Of a stretch of 64,000 bases of DNA, positions 24,197 through 35,871 are shown in pieces. This DNA comes from Paracentrotus lividus. Lineage: Eukaryota; Echinodermata; Echinoidea; Camarodonta; Echinidae. Location of the stretch: the NCBI GenBank assembly GCA_940671915.1, contig CALNVZ010003430.1, forward strand, positions 23,395,600 to 23,459,599. Reading direction: 5' to 3'. The notes under the pieces were generated by a model. The model did no database searches. It had not been told where the DNA came from and saw nothing but the letters and a program-made list of their open reading frames with translations. The stretch's first letter is position 1; each line of letters begins with the position of its first letter. The translations under genes were made by a program, and so were the position numbers.

Positions 24197-24608
24197 ATGG
24201 CATTTTTATAACAGATTGAGTCAGGAAGTGCAAGGAACGTTGGTGGACCACTCAGTACATCAAGATTAGCAGCCCACAAGTGGAGTACACTTTGAAATGA
24301 GGAATACATAATAGAGCTAATTAAGAATACTTTATTTTCAAGATAAGAACTGAAGATGTGGGAGTGTTTTCACAATAATATTAACTCATAAATTTCTAGC
24401 ATGTAGAGTGTAATCAGTGCCCCAAATTGAATTGCCTGTAAAACAATTATGATAGTAAAAGTTTGATTTTCATACTGTTCATTGCATTCTCTGCATTTCC
24501 TTGTAGTTCGTCACAAAGCATCAGCCAGTGCTGCAGCGCCTCAGTTGGTCCCAAATGAATACGATGGACCTCTATGCAGACAGAATTACCAGGACGCAAG
24601 AATCACAG
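24197..24608 (+). pseudogene. ABAT: Inverted, frame-broken copy of ABAT exons 1-2
   Basis: The ATG at 24197 starts MAFL and then meets TAA at codon 5, because of one extra A relative to the left copy. The exon-1 donor reads GTGGAGTAC in place of GTGAGTAC. Exon 2 (24507-24608) keeps TTGTAG and GTAAGACC at its borders. It has lost one C before ATGCAGACAG, and CCAGGACCAAAATC has become CCAGGACGCAAGAATC. Both exons are therefore out of frame. Introns and flanks carry the same density of small changes, so nothing suggests selection ever acted on this copy. Most likely an uncorrected image of 8635-9050; a decayed inverted duplicate is the alternative. Confidence 0.75.
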
Positions 24609-24801
24609 GTAAGACCAGCTCTATGATTTATAATCAGGATCAATTTGGCCCAACGGCCCATTGTTAATGTCACAAATTGAAGAGAATGGTTTTGATAAAA
24701 ATTAAATAGATATTCAAGGAGGGAATTAGAGCTGAAAAAGGTTAAAGTAAAAATGATAACAGTTGTCATTATTGCTGACAAAGCAACAAGACGAGGTACA
24801 T

Positions 24802-26154
24802 CAGGACCGGCGGAGCGTTTTTCCCAAAGTGAGGGGCACAAGTTTTAGAAAATTCCATTGGGCGAACATATTTAGGCCGAAGTGAATAAGGAGTTTTTAC
24901 GGGGGGGGGGTTTCGAAATGGTGAAAAAGTGCACCTTTGGCTTTGCTTTGTGAATGAGCATTATTCAAGCGCGAAGTCAGGGGGTCAGTATAATGAACTT
25001 TTTAGAGGAAATTTCCGAGCGCGTACTAAGCGCGAGCCAAAAATTTTGGGCTTATAATTACCTGACGTTATGTATTCTGTACATAATTTTGATAATTGTC
25101 AATTCCTCTGAACAATTTGCGCGCGCATGGAGCCGCGAGGCCAAAAATTGTTGGCTTATAATTATGAAGGTAGTGGTATTTTATAGCACATTTTGATAAT
25201 TGTCAATCCATCTGAGACACATTTGGAGCACGTAGCGCGAGCAGCGAATAATTTTGCTTATAAATTGACCTTGAAGGTAGTGTAAATTATACACATTTTG
25301 ACTAAATTCTCATTCCTTCTGAGACACATTTGCGAGCGCGTAGCTCGAGCTTGAAAAATTTGGCTTAATAATTACCTGAAGGTAGTGTATTCTGTCAACA
25401 TTTTGATATTTCAGTCTCCATCTGCAGAACCATTTTGCGAGCGCGTAATGCGAGCCGAATTTTGGCTTAATAATTACTTGGAGGTAGTGTATTCTATACA
25501 CATTTGTAATTGTCATCATCTGAGAACATTGCGAGTGTCGTGCTCGAGCCGAAAAATTTGGCTTATGAATTACCTAAAGGGTAGTGTATTCTGTACACAT
25601 TTTGAATAATTGTCATCCCATCTGAGACAACATTTTGCGAGCGCCGTGCGCGAGCCGGAAATTTTTGGCCTATAATTACATGAAGGTAGTGTATTCTGTA
25701 CCCATTTTGATAATGTATCCCATCTGAGACACATTTGCGAGCGAAAGCGCGAGCTGAAGAATTTTGGCTTATGACATGCCTTATATGTTACGTAGCATTT
25801 TCCATCTTATTTTTTTGTTTGAATTTTTAATGGGTCAGATCCACACAATTAACCAAAAGTAAATTGCAAGGGCCAAGTGCAGTAGAATTTTACATAGCTT
25901 TACTAATATGGGACATAAGGGATCAGTCAATGTGCCTTACAATTGAGGAACCTTGCGAGCGCGATGCGGCGGCAGGGAAAAAAAAATGGCTTAGAAATGA
26001 ACCCAAAGGTAATGTTACTTTAAAACACATTTTGCCTCTCCTTCCCGTTCCTTCTTTTCTTTCTTTTCCCTTTTTTCCCTTAGAAAATATTAAGGGAATT
26101 TTTGCAAAAAGTGGGGGGCCCGGCCCCCAGGGCCCGCCGTCTCCGCCGGCCCTG
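24802..26154. mobile_element. Mirror copy of the satellite-bearing transposon
   Basis: Starts CAGGACCGGCGGAGCG and ends CCGCCGGCCCTG, with the 101-bp array inside at about 25010-25760 in reverse orientation. The regular period of the left copy is disturbed by indels. Confidence 0.7.
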
Positions 26155-26881
26155 TACATATCTAACTCTTTCGTATCCTGATGTTCATGGATGGTGATGA
26201 TGAATGAAGATGATGATGAGGAGGAGGATAATGATGTGATGATGATAGTGAATAGGTGATGAAGATGAATGATGATGATGAATGATGATTTGAAGGATGA
26301 TGGGTGTGATGATGATATAGGTGATGTTTATGGTTGGTGATGGCAGTTGATGGTGATGTTGATTGATGTTTATCGATGAAGTAGATGATGAATGAGATGA
26401 TGATGAAGGAGATGATGATGGTGATGATTTTGATAAATGTGTGATGATGATGGTAATGACGATGGATGATGATGATGATGATGGTAATTAATAGATAATG
26501 GTGGTAATGACAATAAATTGAAATTGGTAGAATCATGTTTAAAGTGGTGAAATATAACACTTTTCACTGGAAGGTTTCCTTGAATGGCATTTTTGCAAGA
26601 GATGCTGGCCTGGAGATTACAACATGTATTTTCCTGGTGTAGTGAGATGCTATTATTATGGAAGAGGTTGAAAAGAATAGGCGTTTGGATTAAGATTCCA
26701 ACAAGGATAAAATACATGTAATACTGAGATACGGATTTGCATTGTAAAATGTATATTACCTATGTTGGTATGAAAGGGAAAATGGTATATGCTGATATTC
26801 AGATGTGTAGATTATGGGAGTTACATACATACATGTATAAAGCTTGAGTTCACAGTGTATATGTCCTGGTGTTCACAAATA

Positions 26882-27331
26882 CAGTGCTGTGTCAATAAAA
26901 TGGTACAGGTCGGGGAAAAATATAATTTAGGTTTGTGAAATCTTTCAAATATGTGTGTATGTAGTACCAAATTATAGCCAGAATATTTTCTTGCTGTCAG
27001 CACTTTGTTCTGTATAATTGCTTTTGTTAAACAAAGTTATGCTAAATATTGTGCGTACGAGGAACCAAATCGAAATTACCACGTCTATTGTTCATAATGC
27101 GAAACTACACAAAAGCATGGAACGTCGTGCGGAAAATGGATTTTTCTTGACTGTGAGGAAAACTGGTCAATATCCCAAAAATTAGCAGGCACAAATGTGA
27201 TGAAAAAAAGTTGCAGAAAGAAAGTCCGATTATGCTGCTTTATGAAGATCCAAACAATACCAGTTCTAAATTGAATGTTCATACTATAAAAGAATGTTTC
27301 CGCTGTACCATTTTTTTACAACACAGACTGT
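26882..27331. mobile_element. Mirror copy of MITE copy 1
   Basis: Reverse-complement image of 5972-6414: CTGTGTCAATAAAATGGTAC near the left end and CACAGACTG at the right, with several indels. Confidence 0.6.
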
Positions 27332-30300
27332 AGTGTTTTGGAATAGGCCATGTTGTCGTCAAAAGGCTATTTTAGCGTGTGTGAGTAAATTGGACATTTT
27401 GTGGTGAAGCCTCTTTCTATCATGTTTGAGTTGACAAGATATGTATGGTAGTATTTCACCCATGTGTGAAAAATTAACACCCAGCCATGGCTACGGCTCG
27501 AAATGAGAAGGAAAGAGTTGAAAAATAGTGTGTGCATTTTGTAGTATTCACGCACATGTGTAAAAGATTTAAAAGATGAACATCCACCACTGCTACAGCT
27601 CGAAATGATGGGTACTTCATGCTTGCGCATTCTTATATAGTGTGACCTGTAACTGAGATAGTTGGAGAGATTTCAAATAAAAAACAATGAAATAATACTG
27701 AGCTTTTGAAAAAGAAGAAGGCAATTTATAGTCCATACAACTCTATTTGGACCAATGTTCGCACATTGTAAAAAAAATCGCTTAAACTCAAGGATAATTT
27801 CATATCCATTAAAGTGATTACGCATACATGTTAGGCCTACAGGTACATTGGCTAGTGAAATTCAGATACACAGTGCGTCCAAAAAAGAACTATACACTTT
27901 TGGACAGGGATAATCAAATTAAAAATATGGCCATGCGTTTTTGAGTTGGGCCTTAAAAAGGTGGAGTTGTGACATCTGGCTCCTCAATATGATGTTGTTT
28001 TATTGATTTATTAAAAATATTTACAGCTATATAGCTGAATTTGGTCTTAATTAAAGCTCTATGTAGGGCAACGAGAAATACAATGCTTTTAAAAATGTTT
28101 AAATTTCGATCATTGTCTTGTTAATTAAGGGCTGTTAATTGAACCGAGAGGCGAGGGGTGGAGTGAGGAGCGGGGCGCAGGAGGAGCCGCGCAGGCAAAT
28201 ATGGGTACTGTGCTGTGAACAAGGTAAAATCATGGTTCAAGAGATGGATTTTTAAAAATTGAAATGCATTCACCCGTCTCTGAAACACTTGCAACATGTA
28301 ATTTAGCTGTGTTTATGATCCATAAAAGAATTTATGAACAGTGTTTGTGTGTACGACTATTGTGAATGTACTAATAGGTGAATGACATTCTTTAACAAGC
28401 GTAAAGGGCTCTTATATAGGACATTTATGTTAATAATGTGTTACAAGAGTAAAGGACTTTCACAATCTTCTAGTCATGCTTACCAACTTATATAGGATCC
28501 TTATTACAATGTCTTAGTGATCCTTAAACCAGCGAGTTACAATACTTAAAAACATGGCAACAAGGTACATTTTCTTTAAAACTTGAAAATTTTCGAAAGT
28601 CTTCTTTCCAGCCGGAGCAAAATGTGGTAAGCTCTCTCAGGGTATGTAGAAAGTTATACATGTTTGGAGGGTCTAAATGTGACAAGTAGCAAATCTGCAG
28701 TAATAAGAGTGTTGTAGGGTAAGGGCAGAATTTTTTTGGCAATTTTGTTTTTCCAAAGCCATCTTTTTCATGGAATTTTTCAGGCTTTAAGATTCATATA
28801 AGAAACGCTGGCGTGGCAATTGGGCGCACAAGATAGAAAAAAGAAAAAAAAACCACATAAACAGTAAATTACAATAAATATCCTTTTAGGATCTAGTTAA
28901 CTTTATATCGGCTTTACACCAATTCTTACATATCTAACCCATTTAGGATACTATCTTCAACAGAGAAAACAAAATATATTGTGACCATTTCTCTTTGCCT
29001 TACAAATTCTACTCAACTGATTCTGCTCTGATTGAAAAGTGCATTTGATGAATTTTCTACAGATATTAAGTCATCTATGTTACAGTTTCACACAAAAATT
29101 GACAATCAAAATATATCCCATTTACCTGTGGAAGACGCATATACATCTCAGCAAAATCGTATCTCTCTTTTTTTTCTTCAAGTAACCCTCACATTGTGAT
29201 GTTTGCATAGCAATAAAACACCCAATTATCTACATATTAGGATAGGCCTTCATTAATTGTTAGAAAAATCACACTCGATATGTCACAGAATACTATGTAC
29301 ATTTTCATACAATTTTTTTGTTTACTTTACACATTTCATATTAACAAGATATACACCTTTACACCTGCTATATATAATGGGGGACATAATCAAATGCTTA
29401 CCAATAACATATTACACAAAACAACCCCAAATTCTTACTCTACAATTATAATAATTATGGCCGATAGTAATATTAATAATCAATTTGTATACTCGCTCTT
29501 ATTTACACGTTCAACTAGTGTATTCTACTTGACTGGAAAAAAATTGTTCAAGAGAAGATAAATTAAATAGAAACATTTCTGATATCATCAACAAAACTGG
29601 AAATAAAAAACAACAGGCAACCTGATATATGTCCAAGCTCCGGTTCCAACCCAATAGGTCTAGATTTAACTTTACATTCCAAATTAAAGCATCAATAATC
29701 ATACAATGAGAGAAAGAAAGAAAAGAAAAAGGAAGAGAACATAAAAGAGAACATGTTGGTTACCTCTCTATCTTGTAGACGAGTTGGAATGATTTTTGCT
29801 ATCGAACAATGGAAAAGAAAGGAGTGAACCTTTAGCACAATTACTTGAAACCTACCTGTACTAGGCCTGTAAGACATCTTAAAATTACATGAATAATATT
29901 CTGGATTGCAGCGCTTTAATAATACATAGTCAGACTATGTCTATACGCGCTTTCCAGATACTTCTATTATTGACCCTTGTCATTGGAGACAGGCTTGCCT
30001 CCACGCAATTTGTGCACATTCTCCATTTTTTGGGGTGCATTCCAGTCAGTCACATTTTAAGATGCCCACAATTACTAATCAAATCAAAATGGCATTCGCA
30101 CCATACAAGTTACATATGCACACCTGGGTAGGGAGAAGCATATAACTAAAATGCCTCGCTCATGGATATTAGTCCCTCCCAGGATTGAAAACAAAACCTT
30201 TGCTTCCCCTGTTCAGTGATTAAACCTAATGACTCTTGATAGGATTCAGTGAACAACATATTAAAAACATGCAGAATGTTGTTTCAAAAGAGAGCACACT

Positions 30301-30627
30301 TGGTCAATGCTCTCTTAACGCTGGTTGCATTCTGGTTAAATATCTCAGAGTACTGAATAAAACATTAGAAATTGACAACTAAGCTATCTCAGTTTGTTGG
30401 ATTTTAAAAATCTAGTTCATCTCTTACAGGCCTAGTACCGTATGTTCTAAGGCTCCCATACAACGACAATTTGCTTCAATGTATTGTGAATCTATAGTCC
30501 AAACAAATACCATATATTTCATGCTATCTCAAATCTAAATCCAAGCTTGAATTTCAAACACTTATTATCAAGACTAACTAATGAATTGTTGTTGTTGTAG
30601 TGAATTATTCTTTAATTATTGTTCCTG

Positions 30628-30663
<36 letters not shown>
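30628..30663. repeat. Poly-A homopolymer
   Basis: About 36 consecutive A after GTTCCTG. It could be the tail of a retroposed sequence or a simple repeat; no element body or flanking duplication was identified. Confidence 0.8.
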
Positions 30664-30665
<2 letters not shown>

Positions 30666-31050
30666 GAAGCATCAGAAGATTACACAGAATTAAAATGCAA
30701 AATGCAAAGATTTGTTTGCTTTAAAATCAGTACTCATAAACTATCTTGAAAATGAAGCACAGTGAACAAAAAAAAAAATCTAAATAATGACAACATAAAA
30801 AAAAAAAAACAACTAAAAGTATATTGCCACACAAAGTAAAATATACCACACCATACAGCGACTCATGTATGAGTTTATAAATCAACATAAATATGAATCC
30901 ACAAAAAAATAAATACTATCTAAAATCTCAAGTACACATTCACCTTTCTTCCACTGCGTAGTGTTATATACGATTGAATAAAATCTTAAACTCTATTGAA
31001 ACATAGAAAAACTTGAGGACACCAGTTCAGCGAGACCCGAGGAATCCAGT

Positions 31051-31300
31051 CCATTGATTGAATTCCTGGCAAGTCTTGAAAACATGGTGTTCCATAAATT
31101 GTCTAGCAGCATTGTACACCACATAAACCGACAACATAAAAGAAACATTTTTTTCCCCCAAGAATCATCGAGGCATTCCATTGAATTAAGCTCCTGGTAA
31201 TTCTTGAGAACACAGTGTTTTATAGATTGTCTAGCAGCATGGTTTTCTAGACAAACCAGACAACGTAAAACATATATTTTTTTAAAATAAAGGAATCATA
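31051..31300. repeat. Imperfect 127-bp tandem duplication
   Basis: Copies begin CCATTGATTGAATTCCTGG (31051) and CCATTGAATTAAGCTCCTGG (31178). Both contain ATTGTCTAGCAGCAT, an ACAAC segment and a T-run. The roughly 20 % divergence suggests an old duplication, possibly within the MRTF 3' UTR. Confidence 0.6.
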
Positions 31301-31880
31301 GAATCATTCTCTTCTTCAATGTAATGAATACTGAAACAATCGTTTCTCTCTCTCTCTCTATTCAGACACAGAGGAGTTTACAAACTCCAAAGACTCATTC
31401 TCTTCAAAAATAAAATTTGAATCTTTCAGCTTCTATTTGACATCAATCTTTCTTTTCAAAATAGTTGGGGAAAATTATCCTTTTCCCCCAAATTCCATCA
31501 TGTCTACAGGCATTATCATTCAAATCTTAATGCCTTCTTTCATCAAACTTTCATTGGTAAAATGAAACAAACTTTCTGAGGCACCTGTATATAAACTATA
31601 GTCAATGTTACTTTCTTCTTCACCTTTTAGTATTGCAAAAGCAATTCGTCAGCTTGCTGCAACAAAATTAACAGACATTCATCACACGAAATAAGGATTA
31701 GAAAATTTGGAATCGTTTCTTCATTCATGTTTCTGTTAGCATCCTCTTCCGTAGCATGCATCCAACGAGAAACTTTTGTGATCGAGGCAAGCTGAAGCAC
31801 AGCAGTGTCGTTAGCGCTAGACATCATAATTTGGATGATGATGATGGTCCTTTGGAAATTCAACAACAGGCTTCACATCC

Positions 31881-32074
31881 CAGAGTTCAGCAACATACAT
31901 GTATCCCTTTATTGCAGGATCTTAGTCTTTATCCTCTTTTAGATCCCAATATCACCTCCAAATAGTCTCTCGTTATGTTTATATTGTCGAGGAGGATGAT
32001 TAAAGGAATATGCTCTGCTTAAAACCATCTCTGGGACTGTAATAAAGTTGACAGGATACTATAAATAAATCTGA
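31881..32074 (-). promoter_or_regulatory. Candidate MRTF proximal 3' UTR with poly-A signal
   Basis: On the minus strand AATAAA (31913-31908, context CTGCAATAAAGGG) lies about 160 nt past the MRTF stop. Cleavage there would give a short 3' UTR ending near 31885. Family members often have much longer UTRs, so use of a more distal site is equally possible. Confidence 0.35.
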
Positions 32075-32850
32075 TCAATCAGTGACATGTATATTGTCCC
32101 AAGCATCATCATTCAAATCAAAAAGGTTTAGAGAGAAAGGCTCTTTACCTAGGGGCGTCCCTAGTGACCCTTCCGCACCTATGCTCGTAGGAGGGGTCAC
32201 ACTGACCGGGGTCAACCCCGATCCTGACGATGACATCATCACATCCAACCAATTCATATCTGCATCGCTGCTTGATGGAGGGCACAACATCCCTGCACTC
32301 GGGGATGGTTGATCTCCGAAAGCCCAAAACGTCGAGCTCTCCCGCTCTCCATCCACCGGCATGCTCGACATATCAAACGATAGGATGTTCGCATTGTCCT
32401 TATCATCCATAACGGACGATGGCATGAGGCGTTGCTCCTTGCTGGTGTTCGGCTGAGATTTACTAATGTCCAATGCATTCAAGGTCATGTCGGCAGCGCT
32501 ATCAACATCCATTGGTAGCTCCATGGGAGAAGGAGACGGAGCGGATGAGGATTGGGGGATGGTGATGGGCGTTGCCGCGGTCGGATGATGCTGATGATGC
32601 TGCTCTTGTTGTTGCTGAGGATGAGGCGGTGGAGGATGAGGGGGATGTTGTATCTGACTCTGTGCCATTCCTGGATGACTGGTGGTCGTGGAATTGGACA
32701 TGCCTGCCTGTGAGAGCATTGAGTTCGATGATGATGATGACGATGATGATGTCGTTGCCATGGTGAAGGATGGTAGTGAGATGTGAGGAGGAAGTCTGGT
32801 ATGACTCAGGTTTATCACATCCTTGTTCTTTGGAGTCACTGGGATTTGAT
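32075..32850 (-). CDS. MRTF last coding exon: C-terminal activation region
   Basis: The acceptor AATCATTAG lies before 32850 and the TGA stop is at 32077-32075. With the previous exon's last base it encodes YQIPVTPKNKD and 250 more residues (831-1087 of the 1087 counted from 62999). Visible are serine runs, an H/P/Q-rich tract (PPHPPPPHPQQQQ), and an acidic-hydrophobic end with MNWLDVMMSSSGSG and a terminal NLFDLNDDAWDN. The MNWLDV-type motif and the DL/W-rich tail correspond to the DSMDWLELSSG and FL-rich end of vertebrate MRTF activation domains. The role is transcriptional activation once SRF-bound. Frames on the opposite strand here are shadows. Confidence 0.88.
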
Positions 32851-33269
32851 CTAATGATTACAAAGAGAATATAGATAAAATCAATAAGTAAAAATAAAAA
32901 TAAATAAAAAAATCTAAAAAAAAGGAAAGAATTATGACCTAACTTATACATAAAGGTCTGGGCTCTATAACACAAAGGTTAGCATTCAAATGCAAAATAG
33001 CAATGGCCAATCAATACTGCAAGACTGAAAGATTGCAAGATTGTTGCATGCGCAACTAGAATTGTTCTTTTAAATCAGCAATTGATTGCAAACCTTTTTG
33101 TTACATGGCCCTTCAGTACAAGTAATTAACTAAACTTCACATGTTGACAATAAAATGACTACCTGATAACGTTTGTATGGTAAAATCATTTCCTTTGAAC
33201 ATCCACCAAACCTCAGGATATTTTGAAGTATTCTCTATCCAAATTTCATTTTTCTTCTGATATACTTAC
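32851..33269 (-). other. MRTF intron (last)
   Basis: A 419-bp phase-1 intron: donor GTAAGTATATC, acceptor CATTAG. AT-rich, with an A-rich stretch at 32873-32925. No repeat element recognised. Confidence 0.8.
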
Positions 33270-33378
33270 ATCCATGATCAACCAGGACTTCAAGGAGATC
33301 ATCCAGATCTTGGCTCTTGGTCATCCTAGGTTCTCCAGTCTCAGTATTGGTAGGGTTCAGAAATGAGCCAAGGTGAGC
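33270..33378 (-). CDS. MRTF exon: SQDLDDLLEVL segment
   Basis: Acceptor TATCTTAG before 33378 and donor GTAAGTATA after 33270. It encodes AHLGSFLNPTNTETGEPRMT then KSQDLDDLLEVLVDHG (residues 794-829). The DLDDLLEVLVDHG segment aligns with MDDLFDILIQSGE, a conserved acidic-hydrophobic motif between the PPxY region and the C-terminal activation domain of vertebrate MRTFs. The length of 109 bp fits phase 0 in and phase 1 out, which confirms both splice sites. Confidence 0.9.
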
Positions 33379-33853
33379 CTAAGATAGGAGAAAAGATAAG
33401 GTCCATATGATCAGATTATGAAAATCATAATGGTATAATTTTATTTACCAACTTCTGTTCTAATAACTATTCTACCAGCAGGCCCTAATCAACATGATAT
33501 GTTGTTGTTAAGTGCCTAGCTAAATTGCAGCCATAAGGACCATTTTTGTAAGTTGGTATAACTTGGCTGGGAAATGAACCCTCGACCTCAGGTCCATGAG
33601 GCAAGGCGAGCTACCTACGGGCGATCTAACCAACTGAGCCATCTTGTAACAGGTTTGTAGATTTGAAGAAGGGAAAACTGAAAATAGGTCAAAGATTTAA
33701 AAATAACTTTTTAAAAAGTTATTATTGATACGACATTATTACCTGAGAATTCTGAATGCATTCTTCCAATACGATTGTCTCTCTCAAGACGTTATAGACT
33801 TTCTCATGAACTAGTTTAGATTTGAAATGGTTAGGAGTACTCAAAAAGCTTAC
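33379..33853 (-). other. MRTF intron containing a SINE
   Basis: A 475-bp phase-0 intron with GTAAGC donor and CTTAG acceptor. About a quarter is a tRNA-derived SINE (33541-33650), listed separately. Confidence 0.8.
33541..33650 (-). mobile_element. tRNA-derived SINE
   Basis: Read on the minus strand: A box TGGCTCAGTTGG (33641-33630), about 50 nt, then B box GGTTCATTTCC (33580-33570), with AGGTCGAGGGTTCATTTCCC around it. Both match RNA polymerase III internal promoters. A TGCCTCATGGACCTGAGG stretch lies where the anticodon arm would be, but pairing is irregular, so it is a SINE and not a tRNA. It lies in the same orientation as the host gene, MRTF. The outer ends are not fixed. Confidence 0.7.
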
Positions 33854-35871
33854 CTTTCTTTCCTTGGTCTGTCTGACAGCTTCCTCATAGTTTGGTGGTG
33901 GACTGCTGTAGCTTGGTAGGCTGGCTCCACCACCGATACCCAGGACGGCCTCTGGCTCAGTCGGACTGCTGGGTAAGCTGGATGACTTCTGACCAGGCAT
34001 TAGACCATTGGTCAATGACGCCGTTGGTTTGACGTCTGGGGTTGCGTTTGAGAAGAGGAACGGCTGACCATTGGGTGGAGGCGTGGTGAAGGTAATGGTC
34101 CTCTGCTGATGGTTCAGAGACTGGGCGAAGTCTGGGGGCTGGAATACAGGAGGTGATGTCTGCTTCGGAGGAGACTGGGCTTTGATGTGAACTGCTGTTA
34201 TTGGAGGAGGTGGAGGCTTAGATATTGATGTTGATGGGGAGATACTGGTTGATGTGAGGCTTATTGGAGGAGGAGGCGGAGGAGGGTTGATGCTTGCAAG
34301 TTTGATTGGAGAGCCAGACTTGGGCGACACCCCAGCGGTAGGAACATGATGAGGTGGTGGTGGTGGTGCAGGAGGTGGACTGAGGGTAGGTGACTGCAGG
34401 AAGTTTGTCTGATGCTGACGAAGCTGGAGCTGTGATAACCTCAGTGCTCTCTGAAGCTCTTCAATCTTCTGCTGCTGTTTGCGTAGTATATCGCTGCTGA
34501 CACCCGAGTCGCTATACGCCAGCTGAGCAGACATGTCCATCATCTGCTCCATGACAGAATTGCTTTCATTCAATTCCATCTGGAAGGTTTGATTCTGGAA
34601 AGAGTTCAGCAACTGGACATTGGTCTGGTGCTGCTTCTGCTGAACCTCAGGGCTGGGGCTGAACGCGTTGGGTGGTGAGGAAGCGGAGATAACTGAGCTT
34701 GGGTTGGCGTTGACTGATGGGGGTGGTGCCATATGGAATGTGGAAGGGGACATTGGATCAAAGGCACTGCCAGGAGAAGCAGGGTCGGACAACTCAGAAG
34801 CTGCCACTGAGACTGGAGATTTGAAGTCTGGAGGGGAGACCGGCGGTGAGCTCATGGATGCCCTTGCACTGCTCGTCTCGCTACCATGCTCCTGCCCTGC
34901 ATCGGTAGAACTAGTCACCTTGGTGCCACCTGCTCCTGTACAGGTTGAAGAGGACGTCACATCCTGGTTAGAAGAGTTTGCAGAGGCCACAGGGGACATG
35001 GAAACATCGGCATAGGGGCGCAACCTCTCAACAAGCTGGGGTTTGGTGCCAGATACGTGAAGTCCTCTGTTCTTCAATTCCATCTTCAACTCCGACACCT
35101 TCATGTCCTCTAAATTGGAGAGGATCCTTGTCTTTGTGCAGTTGGCCACACTGGACTTGTTGTCCTGAGGCGTAGGTGACGAAGAGCTGGTCACTGTCGT
35201 ACTGCTGGGAGATTGTGAACCAGGATTGTTTGCTGAGATCTTACTGGAAGTTGTGCTCATGTTTGGGGCATTGGGGAGAATAAGTTGGTGATGTTGCTGT
35301 TGTAACAGCTGAAGTTGCAGAAGCAGTTGCTGCTGCATCAACAGCAAATTGTACGGATTACTGGCGTTTGGTGAAATTGCTAATTTATTTGCCTGTTCAT
35401 TTGGGGGTTTGTACTCATGGAATTTAATCTCCTTCGGCTTATTCCTCTTTGTCTGCTTCTTCCTGGCATTCTTTGAACTCGACGATGACGATGCACTTTT
35501 ACTGCTCGACGGCGATGATGATGTGACCGTGTTGGGCATGCTGACGATTGGAGGAGGGCTGGTGATGCCTGGCTCCTGCTTTATGGTGATCATCGACATC
35601 GTCGCTGGAGGGGTCGATGGAATCTTGATTTGAATGGGACTACTGGAAGTGAAGTTTTGAGGAATCATGTGATGTTCATAATATGAAGTAAAGTCCGGAG
35701 GTGAAGGTACACTTCCTACACTACTAGGAGGATTGTCCGATTGCTGGGAGTAGAGCTGAGGAGGGGACATGGGTTCATCGCTACCTCCTTCTTGACTGTC
35801 CTCATCAAAGTTATATGGTGAATCATCACATGTATCCATCTCATTTGTCTTTAGGAACTTCACCTTGCCAT
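33854..35871 (-). CDS. MRTF main exon: basic, Q-rich, SAP, zipper and Pro-rich regions
   Basis: A 2018-bp exon with acceptor TGCTTTCAG and donor GTAAGC, encoding residues 121-793 of the counted protein. In order: acidic start DGKVKFLKTNEMDTCDD; IKQEP near 217, a SUMO consensus; basic region KKQTKRNKPKEIKFHEYKPP (about 256-275), aligned with the B1 region that contacts SRF; Q/L-rich LLLMQQQLLLQLQLLQQQ; SAP domain (about 374-407, 35113-35012) with LEDMKVSELKMELKNRGL and SGTKPQLVERLRPY; leucine-zipper-like helix ILRKQQQKIEELQRALRL (about 582-607), the dimerisation segment in vertebrates; poly-proline stretches; and PPNYEEAVRQ, a conserved PPxY. This combination identifies an MRTF/myocardin-family SRF coactivator. 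One family gene is expected outside vertebrates, so I give no vertebrate paralogue symbol. Frames on the plus strand here are shadows. Confidence 0.96.

Larger units (their letters stand above)
16670..28798. repeat. Right arm of the giant inverted repeat, indel-rich
   Basis: Reverse-complement near-copy of 4560-15723. Correspondences in order: GATG array 16680-17900 (15196-15723, longer here), MITE 17968-18440 (14690-15139), long-TIR element 18604-19970, MITE 21321-21457, composite element 22204-22767, ABAT exons 24197-24608, satellite transposon 24802-26154, GATG array about 26180-26490, MITE 26882-27331, 100-bp duplication about 27440-27620. Hand-aligned samples show several differences per 100 bp, mostly single-base insertions and deletions, scattered evenly through coding, intronic and repeat DNA. 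Even spread and indel excess point to sequencing error more than to evolutionary divergence. Confidence 0.88.
28799..31880. other. Region downstream of MRTF; unique AT-rich DNA
   Basis: Begins where the inverted repeat ends. No coding exon is recognisable. It may include a long MRTF 3' UTR. It contains a 36-bp poly-A run (30628-30663), further A-runs at 30767 and 30798, and a 127-bp imperfect duplication near 31051. The short open frames lack recognisable domains. Confidence 0.5.

Noticed and set aside
34668-35015. 115-residue plus-strand frame opposite the MRTF main exon
   Set aside because: Shadow of the SAP/Pro/Ser-rich coding strand; no independent signal.
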